Source: Actinobacteria bacterium UBA3012 | GTDB lineage: Bacteria > Actinomycetota > Actinomycetes > Nanopelagicales > Nanopelagicaceae | Length of the DNA stretch: 11,695 nucleotides | Direction of reading: 5' to 3' | NCBI GenBank assembly: GCA_002346305.1 | Contig: DDZI01000070.1 | Span: 12,351-24,045 of the forward strand | Shown: in pieces, positions 1-6,644 of the stretch | Position numbering within the stretch: position 1 is the first letter of the stretch | Layout of the letters: every line of letters starts with the position of its first letter | Notes under the pieces: generated by a model | The model's input: the letters and a program-made list of their open reading frames with translations, nothing else | What the model was told of the DNA's origin: nothing | Database searches by the model: none | Translations under genes and position numbers: made by a program

Positions 1-26
1 CGCATCTCTATAGATCAAGTGGAAAC

Positions 27-1193
27 ATGGTTAGCTCCACGCCTGCTCGGCTGTTAAAGCCGCTTAAACTTCAAATCCCAACTGGGGAGATTCAAATTGA
101 CCCCCCAGTTGTTTTAGCTCCAATGGCTGGAATTACCAATGCCGCTTTTAGATTGCTTTGTCGAGAACAAGGTGCTGGACTCTTTGTTTCAGAGATGGTG
201 ACTGCACGTGCTCTTGTCGAGCGACACCCAGAAACTTTGCGGATGATCACTCCAGGCAAAGGTGAATTTCCAAGATCGGTTCAGTTATATGCGGTGGATC
301 CAATAGTTGTGGGCCAGGCCGTAACGATGTTGGGGCGTGAGAATTTAGCTGACCACATTGATTTAAATTTTGGATGCCCTGTACCAAAAGTTACTCGTAA
401 GGGTGGAGGAGCAGCGCTACCTTTCAAACGTAAATTATTTTCCGCAATTGTGGAATCCGTTGTGAAATCAGCAAAGCCATTTGGCATTCCAGTAACAGTA
501 AAGATGCGAATTGGCATCGACAGCGATCACATTACATATTTAGAAGCAGGTGAGAGTGCGGCAAAACTCGGCGTAAGTTGGGTGGCGCTCCATGCGCGAA
601 CTGCAGCACAAATGTATTCCGGAAAAGCACAATGGGATGCGATTGGAAGACTTGTCGAACACCTTGCGCCATATGGAACACCGGTTTTGGGTAATGGAGA
701 TATCTGGTCAGGTGCAGATGCTCTAAAGATGGTTGAACAAAGCGGTTGCCATGGTGTTGTAGTTGGGCGCGGATGTTTAGGAAGACCTTGGTTATTCGCA
801 GAGTTAGTTGCTGCATTTGAAGGTCGGGAGATTCCACAGCAACCAACCTTGCGTGAAGTTGCTCAAATTATGGTGCGTCACGGTGAATTACTTGGAGATT
901 ATTTTGAAGATGAGTTTCGTGCCGCAAGAGATTTACGTAAACACATGGCTTGGTATTTAAAAGGATTTCGTGTTGGTGGAGAGATTCGGGCCTCTCTCGC
1001 CATGATTGAGAATATTGAACAGTTACGAGATTTACTTGGGCAGATTGAGCAACAACCATATCCAGTTGCTTTAGGTGAGCAACCACGCGGAAGATCATCA
1101 TCAATTAGAACAATTGCGTTACCAGATAAGTGGCTAGATGATCCTGATGAGTATGCACATATAGAAGTTGAAGATTTGGTTTCCGGAGGATGA
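27..1193 (+). CDS. dusB: tRNA-dihydrouridine synthase (DusB family)
   Basis: This 388-residue flavoenzyme should reduce uridines in the D-loop of tRNA to dihydrouridine with FMN and NAD(P)H in the cytoplasm. The TIM-barrel landmarks are in order: the FMN-binding APMAGITN at residues 31-38, the catalytic cysteine Cys117 in LNFGCPVPK with Lys121 just after, VKMRIG around 158-163, ALHART at 187-192, GNGD at 222-225, and the phosphate-binding VVVGRGCLGRPW around 245-255. The C-terminal tail (about residues 350-388) is longer than in E. coli DusB, as is usual for actinobacterial members. The ATG at 27 has only a weak GGAA at 21-24, close to the start. A TATAGA at 9-14 could be a -10 element giving a very short leader, but an upstream operon partner outside the window is equally possible. 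The stop overlaps the next start by 4 bp. Family assignment is firm; DusB rather than another Dus subclass is likely. Confidence 0.95.
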   Translation: MVSSTPARLLKPLKLQIPTGEIQIDPPVVLAPMAGITNAAFRLLCREQGAGLFVSEMVTARALVERHPETLRMITPGKGEFPRSVQLYAVDPIVVGQAVTMLGRENLADHIDLNFGCPVPKVTRKGGGAALPFKRKLFSAIVESVVKSAKPFGIPVTVKMRIGIDSDHITYLEAGESAAKLGVSWVALHARTAAQMYSGKAQWDAIGRLVEHLAPYGTPVLGNGDIWSGADALKMVEQSGCHGVVVGRGCLGRPWLFAELVAAFEGREIPQQPTLREVAQIMVRHGELLGDYFEDEFRAARDLRKHMAWYLKGFRVGGEIRASLAMIENIEQLRDLLGQIEQQPYPVALGEQPRGRSSSIRTIALPDKWLDDPDEYAHIEVEDLVSGG

Positions 1194-1798
1194 ACCCGTT
1201 CAAAATAATTTTTAGATTAATTTCATTGATGGTAATTATTGTGGTTGCTATTCCAACTTTGATAATAGGCAGAGTTTGGTGGAGTGGTACACATCCAGTC
1301 GAAAATAAATCGGATGTGGCAATCGTCTTAGGCGCAGCACAATTTAATGGCCGCCCGGGACCAGTTCTTGAGGCGAGATTGAAGCAAGCGCGAATTCTTT
1401 ACAAAGAAAATTTAGTCGATCAAATCATCACCGTAGGGGCTGGTGCACCAGGTGATCGAACCACCGAAGGTGCTTCTGGAAAATATTGGCTAGTCAACAA
1501 TGACGTCAAAAACTCTGCTGCAATTTCAGTGCCTAAAGGTAGAGATACCCTTTCGAGTACTAAGGCGTATGCAAAAGTTGTAAAAGGTAAAAAAGTTTTA
1601 CTAGTGACAGATCCATGGCACTGTCTTCGTGCAACAACTATGGCTAGAGATTTAGGAATTTCAGCTTCATGCTCACCGGTTAAAGATGGTCCAAATTCTG
1701 TTTCTTCGGCTACTTCAAAATATTTGTTGCGTGAGAGCGTTGCCTACCTTGCATATATAACTTTAGGAAGAGCGGGCATAAATTTAAGCGATCACTAA
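1190..1798 (+). CDS. Membrane-anchored SanA/YdcF-like (DUF218) protein
   Basis: This 202-residue protein has one N-terminal hydrophobic segment (about residues 7-28) followed by a soluble DUF218 domain, presumably facing outward. Typical family motifs are DVAIVLGAAQFNGRPG near 43-58, the ARLKQA helix with an IITVGAG strand after it, EGAS near 94-97, RDTLSSTKAYAK near 118-129 and VTDPWHCLRA near 139-148, which matches the family's VTSxxHxxRA pattern. Relatives SanA and YdcF have been linked to envelope integrity and antibiotic tolerance, but no reaction is firmly established, so no substrate is proposed. The ATG overlaps the dusB stop (ATGA, 1190-1193). The GGAGGA just upstream runs into the ATG itself, too close for normal use, so translation probably depends on termination-reinitiation from dusB. 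No nearby alternative in-frame start improves the spacing. Confidence 0.85.
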   Translation: MNPFKIIFRLISLMVIIVVAIPTLIIGRVWWSGTHPVENKSDVAIVLGAAQFNGRPGPVLEARLKQARILYKENLVDQIITVGAGAPGDRTTEGASGKYWLVNNDVKNSAAISVPKGRDTLSSTKAYAKVVKGKKVLLVTDPWHCLRATTMARDLGISASCSPVKDGPNSVSSATSKYLLRESVAYLAYITLGRAGINLSDH

Positions 1799-1858
1799 AG
1801 CCTGATAAAGGATGCTGGTTTTGGGCTCTAGTCGGCCCCTTCTACTAAGGTGAGGGCT

Positions 1859-3094
1859 GTGGGGTACTCAGAATTTGATCGCGAACGGTATGTCAGCGAG
1901 CCAGCAAAACGGCCCGGACGTACTGAGTTTGCTCGCGATCGCGCACGTGTACTGCACTCTGCGGCATTACGCCGTTTAGCGGCAAAAACTCAAGTTGCAG
2001 TTCCATGGGCGAGTGATTTTCCACGTACTCGTCTTTCACACTCACTTGAATGTGCCCAAGTAGGTCGCGAAATCGGCGCCGCACTTGGTGCAGATCCGGA
2101 TTTAGTTGAGACTGCATGTTTAGCTCATGATTTAGGACATCCTCCTTTTGGTCACAATGGTGAAAATGCACTTAGTGAACTTGCATCTGCAAGTGGAGGT
2201 TTTGAAGGTAATGCTCAAAGTTTTCGAATTTTGGTGCGGCTTGAACCAAAAACAATTTCAGATCAAGGTTTATCAGCCGGATTGAATTTAACTCGCGCAA
2301 CTTTAGATGCATCCATTAAATATCCGTGGGCTGCAGGAGATAACGACAAATTCCCAACTAAATTTGGCGTCTATCAAGATGATCTTGCACATTTCAACTG
2401 GGCAAAATCGACTAGTAGTTCATCTGATAATGAGTTTTCAAAACCGCTTGAAGCCCAGATCATGGATTGGTCTGATGACGTTGCTTATTCAGTGCACGAT
2501 TTCGAAGATGCATTACAGGCAGGATTGATTTCAGTTAAATCATTTAGAGCCGATATTGAAAAACTTTGGGAGTTAAGTGCTGATGAGAATTTACCGAATT
2601 TAACCCAAGAAGAGTTTGAAAAAGGGCTAGATCGCTTACAAGCACTTTCTTGTTGGCCAAATAACTTTGATGGTTCGCATGGTGCCATGGCCAGACTTAA
2701 AGATTTAACAAGTCAATTAATTGGACGTTTTGCACATGGAGCAGAGTTGGCAACACGTTCCAAATATGGAGATTCACCACTGACCCGTTACGAAGCAAAT
2801 TTAGTAGTGCCACAGAATGAACGAGTTGAGGTCGCACTTCTAAAAGCGATTTCAGCTCATTACATTTTCCGTGCAAAAAGTTCACTAGATAGATACGAGC
2901 GTGAGCGCACTTTGATCCAAAGACTTTTCTCTGCCCTAAGCGAGAACGCACCGAAATACCTGGACCGAAATTTTCAACTAAGCTGGCAAGAAGCTTCCTC
3001 AGATCATGAAAAGGTGCGAGTAATCGTTGACCAAATCGCCTCGCTCACCGATCCCGCTGTAGATCTGTTACTTGCCAAGATAGATGGGAATTAG
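1859..3094 (+). CDS. dgt: Deoxyguanosinetriphosphate triphosphohydrolase-like protein (HD domain)
   Basis: This is a dNTP triphosphohydrolase that should cleave dGTP or other dNTPs to deoxynucleoside and triphosphate, adjusting nucleotide pools. Numbered from the upstream GTG at 1850, the HD-domain metal ligands are visible: His64 in TRLSHSLECAQ, His93-Asp94 in CLAHDLGHPPFGHNGE, and the distal Asp in DWSDDVAYSVHDFED (about 206-220). The length of about 411-414 residues fits the short bacterial Dgt-like class. The reading frame opens at GTG 1850, which has no Shine-Dalgarno sequence upstream. The in-frame GTG at 1859 is preceded by AAGG at 1847-1850 with 8 nt spacing and gives MGYSEFDRERY, a typical Dgt N-terminus, so 1859 is preferred. 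The gene follows the DUF218 gene by about 60 bp and precedes dnaG by 9 bp. Adjacent dgt-dnaG is a known actinobacterial arrangement (for example in mycobacteria). The preferred dNTP cannot be told from sequence. Confidence 0.93.
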   Translation: MGYSEFDRERYVSEPAKRPGRTEFARDRARVLHSAALRRLAAKTQVAVPWASDFPRTRLSHSLECAQVGREIGAALGADPDLVETACLAHDLGHPPFGHNGENALSELASASGGFEGNAQSFRILVRLEPKTISDQGLSAGLNLTRATLDASIKYPWAAGDNDKFPTKFGVYQDDLAHFNWAKSTSSSSDNEFSKPLEAQIMDWSDDVAYSVHDFEDALQAGLISVKSFRADIEKLWELSADENLPNLTQEEFEKGLDRLQALSCWPNNFDGSHGAMARLKDLTSQLIGRFAHGAELATRSKYGDSPLTRYEANLVVPQNERVEVALLKAISAHYIFRAKSSLDRYERERTLIQRLFSALSENAPKYLDRNFQLSWQEASSDHEKVRVIVDQIASLTDPAVDLLLAKIDGN

Positions 3095-3103
3095 GATCCC
3101 CTT

Positions 3104-4906
3104 ATGGCCGGCCGAATAATTGATGCTGATGTGGCTCACATCCGCGACACCAGTCGAATTGATGATGTTGTTGCCGATTACGTACAACTAAAAAGTGCTG
3201 GTGGTGGGCAAAAGAAAGGTTTGTGTCCGTTCCACGATGAAAAGAGTCCATCTTTTCACGTGACGCCAAGCAAAGGTTATTACCACTGCTTTGGATGCCA
3301 AACGGGCGGAGATGTTATTTCTTTTGTGATGAAAATTGAACATCTTTCTTTCACCGAAGCTGTCGAACGTCTTGCAGATCGAATGAATTACCAACTTAAT
3401 TATGAAAGCTCATCTGATTCTTCACCGCGTATAAGTGGCAGCGAACGTAAGCGTGTACTGGAAGCAAATAAATTAGCGGCGGCTTTTTACAAAGACCAGT
3501 TAAATGGTCCAGGCCCGGCTCAAGTTGGTCGAGAATTTTTAAAACAACGCGGATTTGATCGTGCTGCCGCAGAAAGTTTTGGAGTGGGGTACGCACCTGA
3601 TGAATGGGATGCACTGTCAAAACATTTAAAGGCAAAAGGTTTCACCGATGCCGAGTTAGAGATGGCTGGACTTACCAAAGAGGGTCAGCGCGGTTTTATT
3701 GATCGTTTTCGCAACAGATTGATCTGGCCAATTCATGAGATTTCAGGTGATGTAGTTGGTTTTGGTGCTCGGAAATTATCTGAGGAAGACACCGGCCCAA
3801 AGTATTTGAACACTTCTGAAACCATCGTTTACAAAAAGAGCGCACTTTTGTATGGACTCGATATGGCAAAAAAAGAGATTGCTAAAACCCGACAAGTCGT
3901 TGTTGTAGAGGGCTATACCGATGTGATGGCAGCGCATTTAGCGGGAGTCACCACCGCTGTTGCTACATGTGGAACTGCTTTTGGTGATGAACATATCCGG
4001 ATTTTGCGCAGATTATTAATGGATGATGATTCTTTTCGTGGTGAAGTAATTTTCACATTTGATGGTGATGCTGCGGGTCAAAAAGCAGCAATGCGAGCAT
4101 TTGGCGATGATCAGAAATTTGTGACACAAACATTTGTAGCTGTCGAGCCAAATGGTTTAGATCCGTGTGACCTTAGAATTAAAAGTGGTGATGCCGCTGT
4201 CCGTGATTTAGTTGCGAAACGCGTACCGTTATTTGAATTTGCCATCAAAACACATTTAAAAAATTATGATTTAGCAACAGCAGAAGGAAGAGTCGCGGCG
4301 CTGCGCGAGAGCGCACCGCTAGTTGCAAAAATTCGCGATCGTTCACTGCGCCCTGAATACACCAGAGCGCTTGCAGGGTGGCTAGGAATGGATATTGAAT
4401 CAGTTCGCGATGCTGTTGGTCGAAATTCAGGTGGACGCGAAAGTGCACGTGCGCCAAGACCGGATCAAGCCAGTCCCACAATTACTTTAGAGCGAGAAGC
4501 GTTGAAAATTATTTTGCAACAGCCAGGAGTTAGTGCATTGTGGAGTGAGATTGAAGCTCATGATTTTAGTGATCCACTTTATGAAGCAATCCGCACTTTA
4601 ATCGGCGGTGGATTGCAAAATCCAGCACAATTAATTGAAAATCAAGATGAGGTAATCCAAGGTTTGTTACACGAATTGCTGGTAGAGCCGATTAAAACTG
4701 GCGAGATAAATCAAAGATATGCCGAAAGTGTTTTTGCGCGGTTGCGAGAGGTTTCCCTCACTCGCCAGGTCGCTGAAATCAAATCTAAATTGCAACGGAT
4801 CGACCCTGAGGACGCGCAATACATGGGTATTTTTGGCGAATTAGTGGCTCTAGAGGCCAAGCGTCGTGCGCTACATGATCTGGGCTTGGGGGATCTAGCC
4901 CTTTAG
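3104..4906 (+). CDS. dnaG: DNA primase DnaG
   Basis: The primase synthesises RNA primers at the replication fork and binds the DnaB helicase. The 600 residues contain the three standard parts in order. The N-terminal CHC2 zinc finger has Cys41, His44, Cys62 and Cys65 (CPFH ... HCFGC). The catalytic core and TOPRIM domain carry the acidic residues Glu269 in VVVEGYTDV and Asp320/Asp322 in FTFDGDAAG, and RFRNRLIWPI around 201-210 belongs to the RNA-polymerase-like core. The C-terminal helicase-binding helical region lies at about 455-600, after a low-complexity Ser/Arg/Pro linker near 441-455. The ATG at 3104 has AGGA at 3093-3096, overlapping the dgt stop codon, 7 nt upstream, so the two genes are probably co-transcribed and translationally close. 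Length and motifs are normal, with no sign of damage. Confidence 0.98.
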   Translation: MAGRIIDADVAHIRDTSRIDDVVADYVQLKSAGGGQKKGLCPFHDEKSPSFHVTPSKGYYHCFGCQTGGDVISFVMKIEHLSFTEAVERLADRMNYQLNYESSSDSSPRISGSERKRVLEANKLAAAFYKDQLNGPGPAQVGREFLKQRGFDRAAAESFGVGYAPDEWDALSKHLKAKGFTDAELEMAGLTKEGQRGFIDRFRNRLIWPIHEISGDVVGFGARKLSEEDTGPKYLNTSETIVYKKSALLYGLDMAKKEIAKTRQVVVVEGYTDVMAAHLAGVTTAVATCGTAFGDEHIRILRRLLMDDDSFRGEVIFTFDGDAAGQKAAMRAFGDDQKFVTQTFVAVEPNGLDPCDLRIKSGDAAVRDLVAKRVPLFEFAIKTHLKNYDLATAEGRVAALRESAPLVAKIRDRSLRPEYTRALAGWLGMDIESVRDAVGRNSGGRESARAPRPDQASPTITLEREALKIILQQPGVSALWSEIEAHDFSDPLYEAIRTLIGGGLQNPAQLIENQDEVIQGLLHELLVEPIKTGEINQRYAESVFARLREVSLTRQVAEIKSKLQRIDPEDAQYMGIFGELVALEAKRRALHDLGLGDLAL

Positions 4907-4941
4907 CCATTTAGAAGTGGCCTAGAGATCTAGATTTAGCT

Positions 4942-4955
4942 CAGGTTGCGACCTG
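4942..4955 (+). other. Small perfect hairpin upstream of tRNA-Asn
   Basis: CAGGT and ACCTG flank a TGCG tetraloop (5-bp stem) in the 68-bp gap between dnaG and the tRNA. There is no T-run, so it is not a convincing intrinsic terminator. It lies where a tRNA promoter would be expected: GATAAG at 4957-4962 is a possible -10 element, with no good -35 partner. It may be chance. Confidence 0.2.
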
Positions 4956-4974
4956 CGATAAGGTTTGCCAATAT

Positions 4975-5047
4975 TCCCTGATAGCTCAATTGGCAGAGCA
5001 GCCGGCTGTTAACCGGCAGGTTCTTGGTTCGAGTCCAAGTCAGGGAG
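4975..5047 (+). tRNA. tRNA-Asn (anticodon GTT)
   Basis: A complete 73-nt cloverleaf can be folded by eye. The acceptor stem pairs TCCCTGA with TCAGGGA. The D-stem pairs GCTC with GAGC around an AATTGGCA loop. The anticodon stem pairs GCCGG with CCGGC, and the loop CTGTTAA places GTT at 5008-5010. The T-arm pairs CTTGG with CCAAG around TTCGAGT. The discriminator is G, as expected for asparagine tRNAs. The three bases after it are CCC rather than CCA, so the 3' CCA is probably added by nucleotidyltransferase. The gene follows dnaG on the same strand. No integrase or duplicated tRNA 3' end lies next to it, so there is no evidence that it is an attachment site. Confidence 0.97.
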
Positions 5048-5109
5048 CCCACAAAAAGCTCTCAGAATGAGCACCGACTTTACTGAGACTTACGCAGTTA
5101 GGTAGGAAG

Positions 5110-6363
5110 ATGAAATCGACTGGGACATCTGTAGTACTGAGGTCATCGAGGGTATTGGCCACAAACACAATGGCTAAATTCAAAAGTGCGAAAACAGGTA
5201 GCAAAATTGTGGTCGCATTTATGGCTGGTGTCGCACTCGCTGGAGGCGGAGCCTATGCGGTTACTTCTGCCTCACCAACTGTCTCTGCATGTGTTGATAA
5301 CAAAACCAAAGTTATGTACTACTCAAAAACTGCTAAGTGTCGGGTCGGTCGCTCACTAGTTAGATGGAGTGTTACCGGACCCCAAGGCGCTCCAGGAGCT
5401 GCGGGAGCAGATGGAATTACAAAAGATAATTCAGGGAATTTATCAATAAGAGATATTGCAGCAAAAGTACTTCCTTCGGTTGTTTCGATTTCAGTAAGCG
5501 CAACTAGCGGTTCTGGAACAGGATCTGGCGCAGTAATCCAAAGTGATGCAACTAAGAGTTACATCATCACTAATAATCATGTCATTTCCAATGCGGTTTC
5601 TAGCGGCACTGTTAAAGTTGAATTACAAAATGGTGAAAAAGTTACCGCAACAATTCGTGGTCGAGATATTGCATATGATTTAGCTGTTCTTCAAATCTCA
5701 AAAGGAAATCTTCCAGTAATGGAGATTGGTGATTCCAGTAAAGTTGTAATTGGAGATCTATCTATTGCGGTGGGATCACCACTGGGATTATCTGGAACAG
5801 TAACAAGTGGAATTATCTCAGCATTAAACCGCCCAGTAACTACTGGAAATACAACATCTACTGAGTCTTACATTGATGCCATTCAGACAGATGCTGCAGT
5901 AAATCCGGGTAACTCTGGTGGACCTCTTGTAAATGGTCAAGGCCAAATGGTGGGCGTTAATTCCGCTATCGCCTCTCTGGCAGATTCTGCAACGGGCCAA
6001 GCAGGAAGCATCGGACTCGGATTTTCAATTCCAGTAAACCAAGCGATGCGCGTTGCTCGGGAAATTATTGAAACTGGTAAATCGACAAGACCGTTGATGG
6101 GTGTAAATATTGATCCCACCTTTACGGGTGTGGGCGCAAAGTTAATTGGTTTAACTACAGGTGGGGCCGCTGACAAAGCTGGAATTCCAGTGAATAGCGT
6201 GATTCGAGCAATTGATGGTTTTGTAATCAACAGTGATGTTGAAGCAATTGTCAGAATTCGTTCATATGCTCCAAATTCGACAGTAAAAGTTCTTGTTGAT
6301 CTACCAACTGGCGGTCAACAAACCTTCACTGTAAAACTTGGTAGTGCTCTTTCAAATCCTTAA
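5110..6363 (+). CDS. Exported HtrA/DegP-like serine protease with PDZ domain and collagen-like N-terminal stub
   Basis: This is a chymotrypsin-fold protease of the HtrA type (S1C), probably a membrane-anchored or secreted quality-control protease. The catalytic triad is intact: His157 in ITNNHVIS, Asp190 in AYDLAVL and Ser269 in NPGNSGGPL. A single PDZ domain follows at about 328-412 (RPLMGVNI ... GGAADKAGIP). The N-terminus has a hydrophobic signal or anchor segment at about 33-55, then Cys61 and Cys77 (CVDNKT ... AKCRVG), then four Gly-X-Y triplets at 90-102 (GPQGAPGAAGADG) before the protease domain. The start is uncertain: the ATG at 5110 has AGGA only 2 nt upstream, while Met21 (ATG at 5170, MAKFKSAKTG) would give a more classical signal peptide with a Lys-rich head but has no well-placed ribosome site. 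The gene follows the tRNA by 62 bp and precedes the ACT gene by 23 bp. Protease assignment is firm; the natural substrate is unknown. Confidence 0.93.
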   Translation: MKSTGTSVVLRSSRVLATNTMAKFKSAKTGSKIVVAFMAGVALAGGGAYAVTSASPTVSACVDNKTKVMYYSKTAKCRVGRSLVRWSVTGPQGAPGAAGADGITKDNSGNLSIRDIAAKVLPSVVSISVSATSGSGTGSGAVIQSDATKSYIITNNHVISNAVSSGTVKVELQNGEKVTATIRGRDIAYDLAVLQISKGNLPVMEIGDSSKVVIGDLSIAVGSPLGLSGTVTSGIISALNRPVTTGNTTSTESYIDAIQTDAAVNPGNSGGPLVNGQGQMVGVNSAIASLADSATGQAGSIGLGFSIPVNQAMRVAREIIETGKSTRPLMGVNIDPTFTGVGAKLIGLTTGGAADKAGIPVNSVIRAIDGFVINSDVEAIVRIRSYAPNSTVKVLVDLPTGGQQTFTVKLGSALSNP

Positions 6364-6386
6364 TCTTCAGTTCACATGCTGGAAAT

Positions 6387-6644
6387 ATGACGGAGTATGA
6401 TCAATACATGGCTCAATTTCATCTTCAAATTAAACTTCCTGATCGTCCTGGATCCCTGGGCACTGTCGCATCAGCAATTGGCTTTGCCGGAGGAGATATC
6501 CGCAATCTCTCAGTTGTCAAAAATGAGAACGGCGAAGGTGTAGATGATTTAGTTGTGGCTATCCCGGGGACTGATCCAACAGATTTGTTAAATGTTTTAA
6601 ATGCAATCGGGGGAGTGCAAGTAATTTCAGTTGAGAAAGTTTAA
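6387..6644 (+). CDS. Small stand-alone ACT-domain protein
   Basis: The 85-residue product is almost entirely one ACT domain (beta-alpha-beta-beta-alpha-beta). It shows the typical first strand and turn LQIKLPDRPGSLG (about residues 13-25), with the ligand-loop glycine, then the AIGFAGGDIRNLSVV helix-strand and a DLLNVLNAIGG second helix. ACT domains usually bind amino acids or other small ligands allosterically. The DRPGSLGTVASAIGxAGGDI stretch recalls ACT modules attached to metabolic enzymes such as some malic enzymes. There is no catalytic or DNA-binding domain, so it must act as a free sensor, as a partner subunit, or in some unknown way. The ATG at 6387 has a poor ribosome site. The ATG at 6408 (MAQFHLQIK) has GGAG 12 nt upstream and starts right at the fold, so it is a real alternative. 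The stop overlaps the stop of the opposite-strand enolase-like gene. Confidence 0.82.
   Translation: MTEYDQYMAQFHLQIKLPDRPGSLGTVASAIGFAGGDIRNLSVVKNENGEGVDDLVVAIPGTDPTDLLNVLNAIGGVQVISVEKV

Noticed and set aside
281..517. Antisense open frame within dusB, and similar antisense or shifted frames inside dgt, dnaG, the protease and the transporter genes
   Set aside because: Each lies fully inside a well-supported gene in another frame, with no protein motif or ribosome site of its own.
1823..1838. GGGC-N8-GCCC inverted repeat between the DUF218 gene and dgt as a terminator
   Set aside because: The stem is only 4 bp with a large loop and no real T-run.
4975..5109. tRNA-Asn as an integration site for a mobile element
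   Set aside because: No integrase, no repeated tRNA 3' end and no change in base composition on the downstream side; the next genes look like ordinary chromosomal genes.
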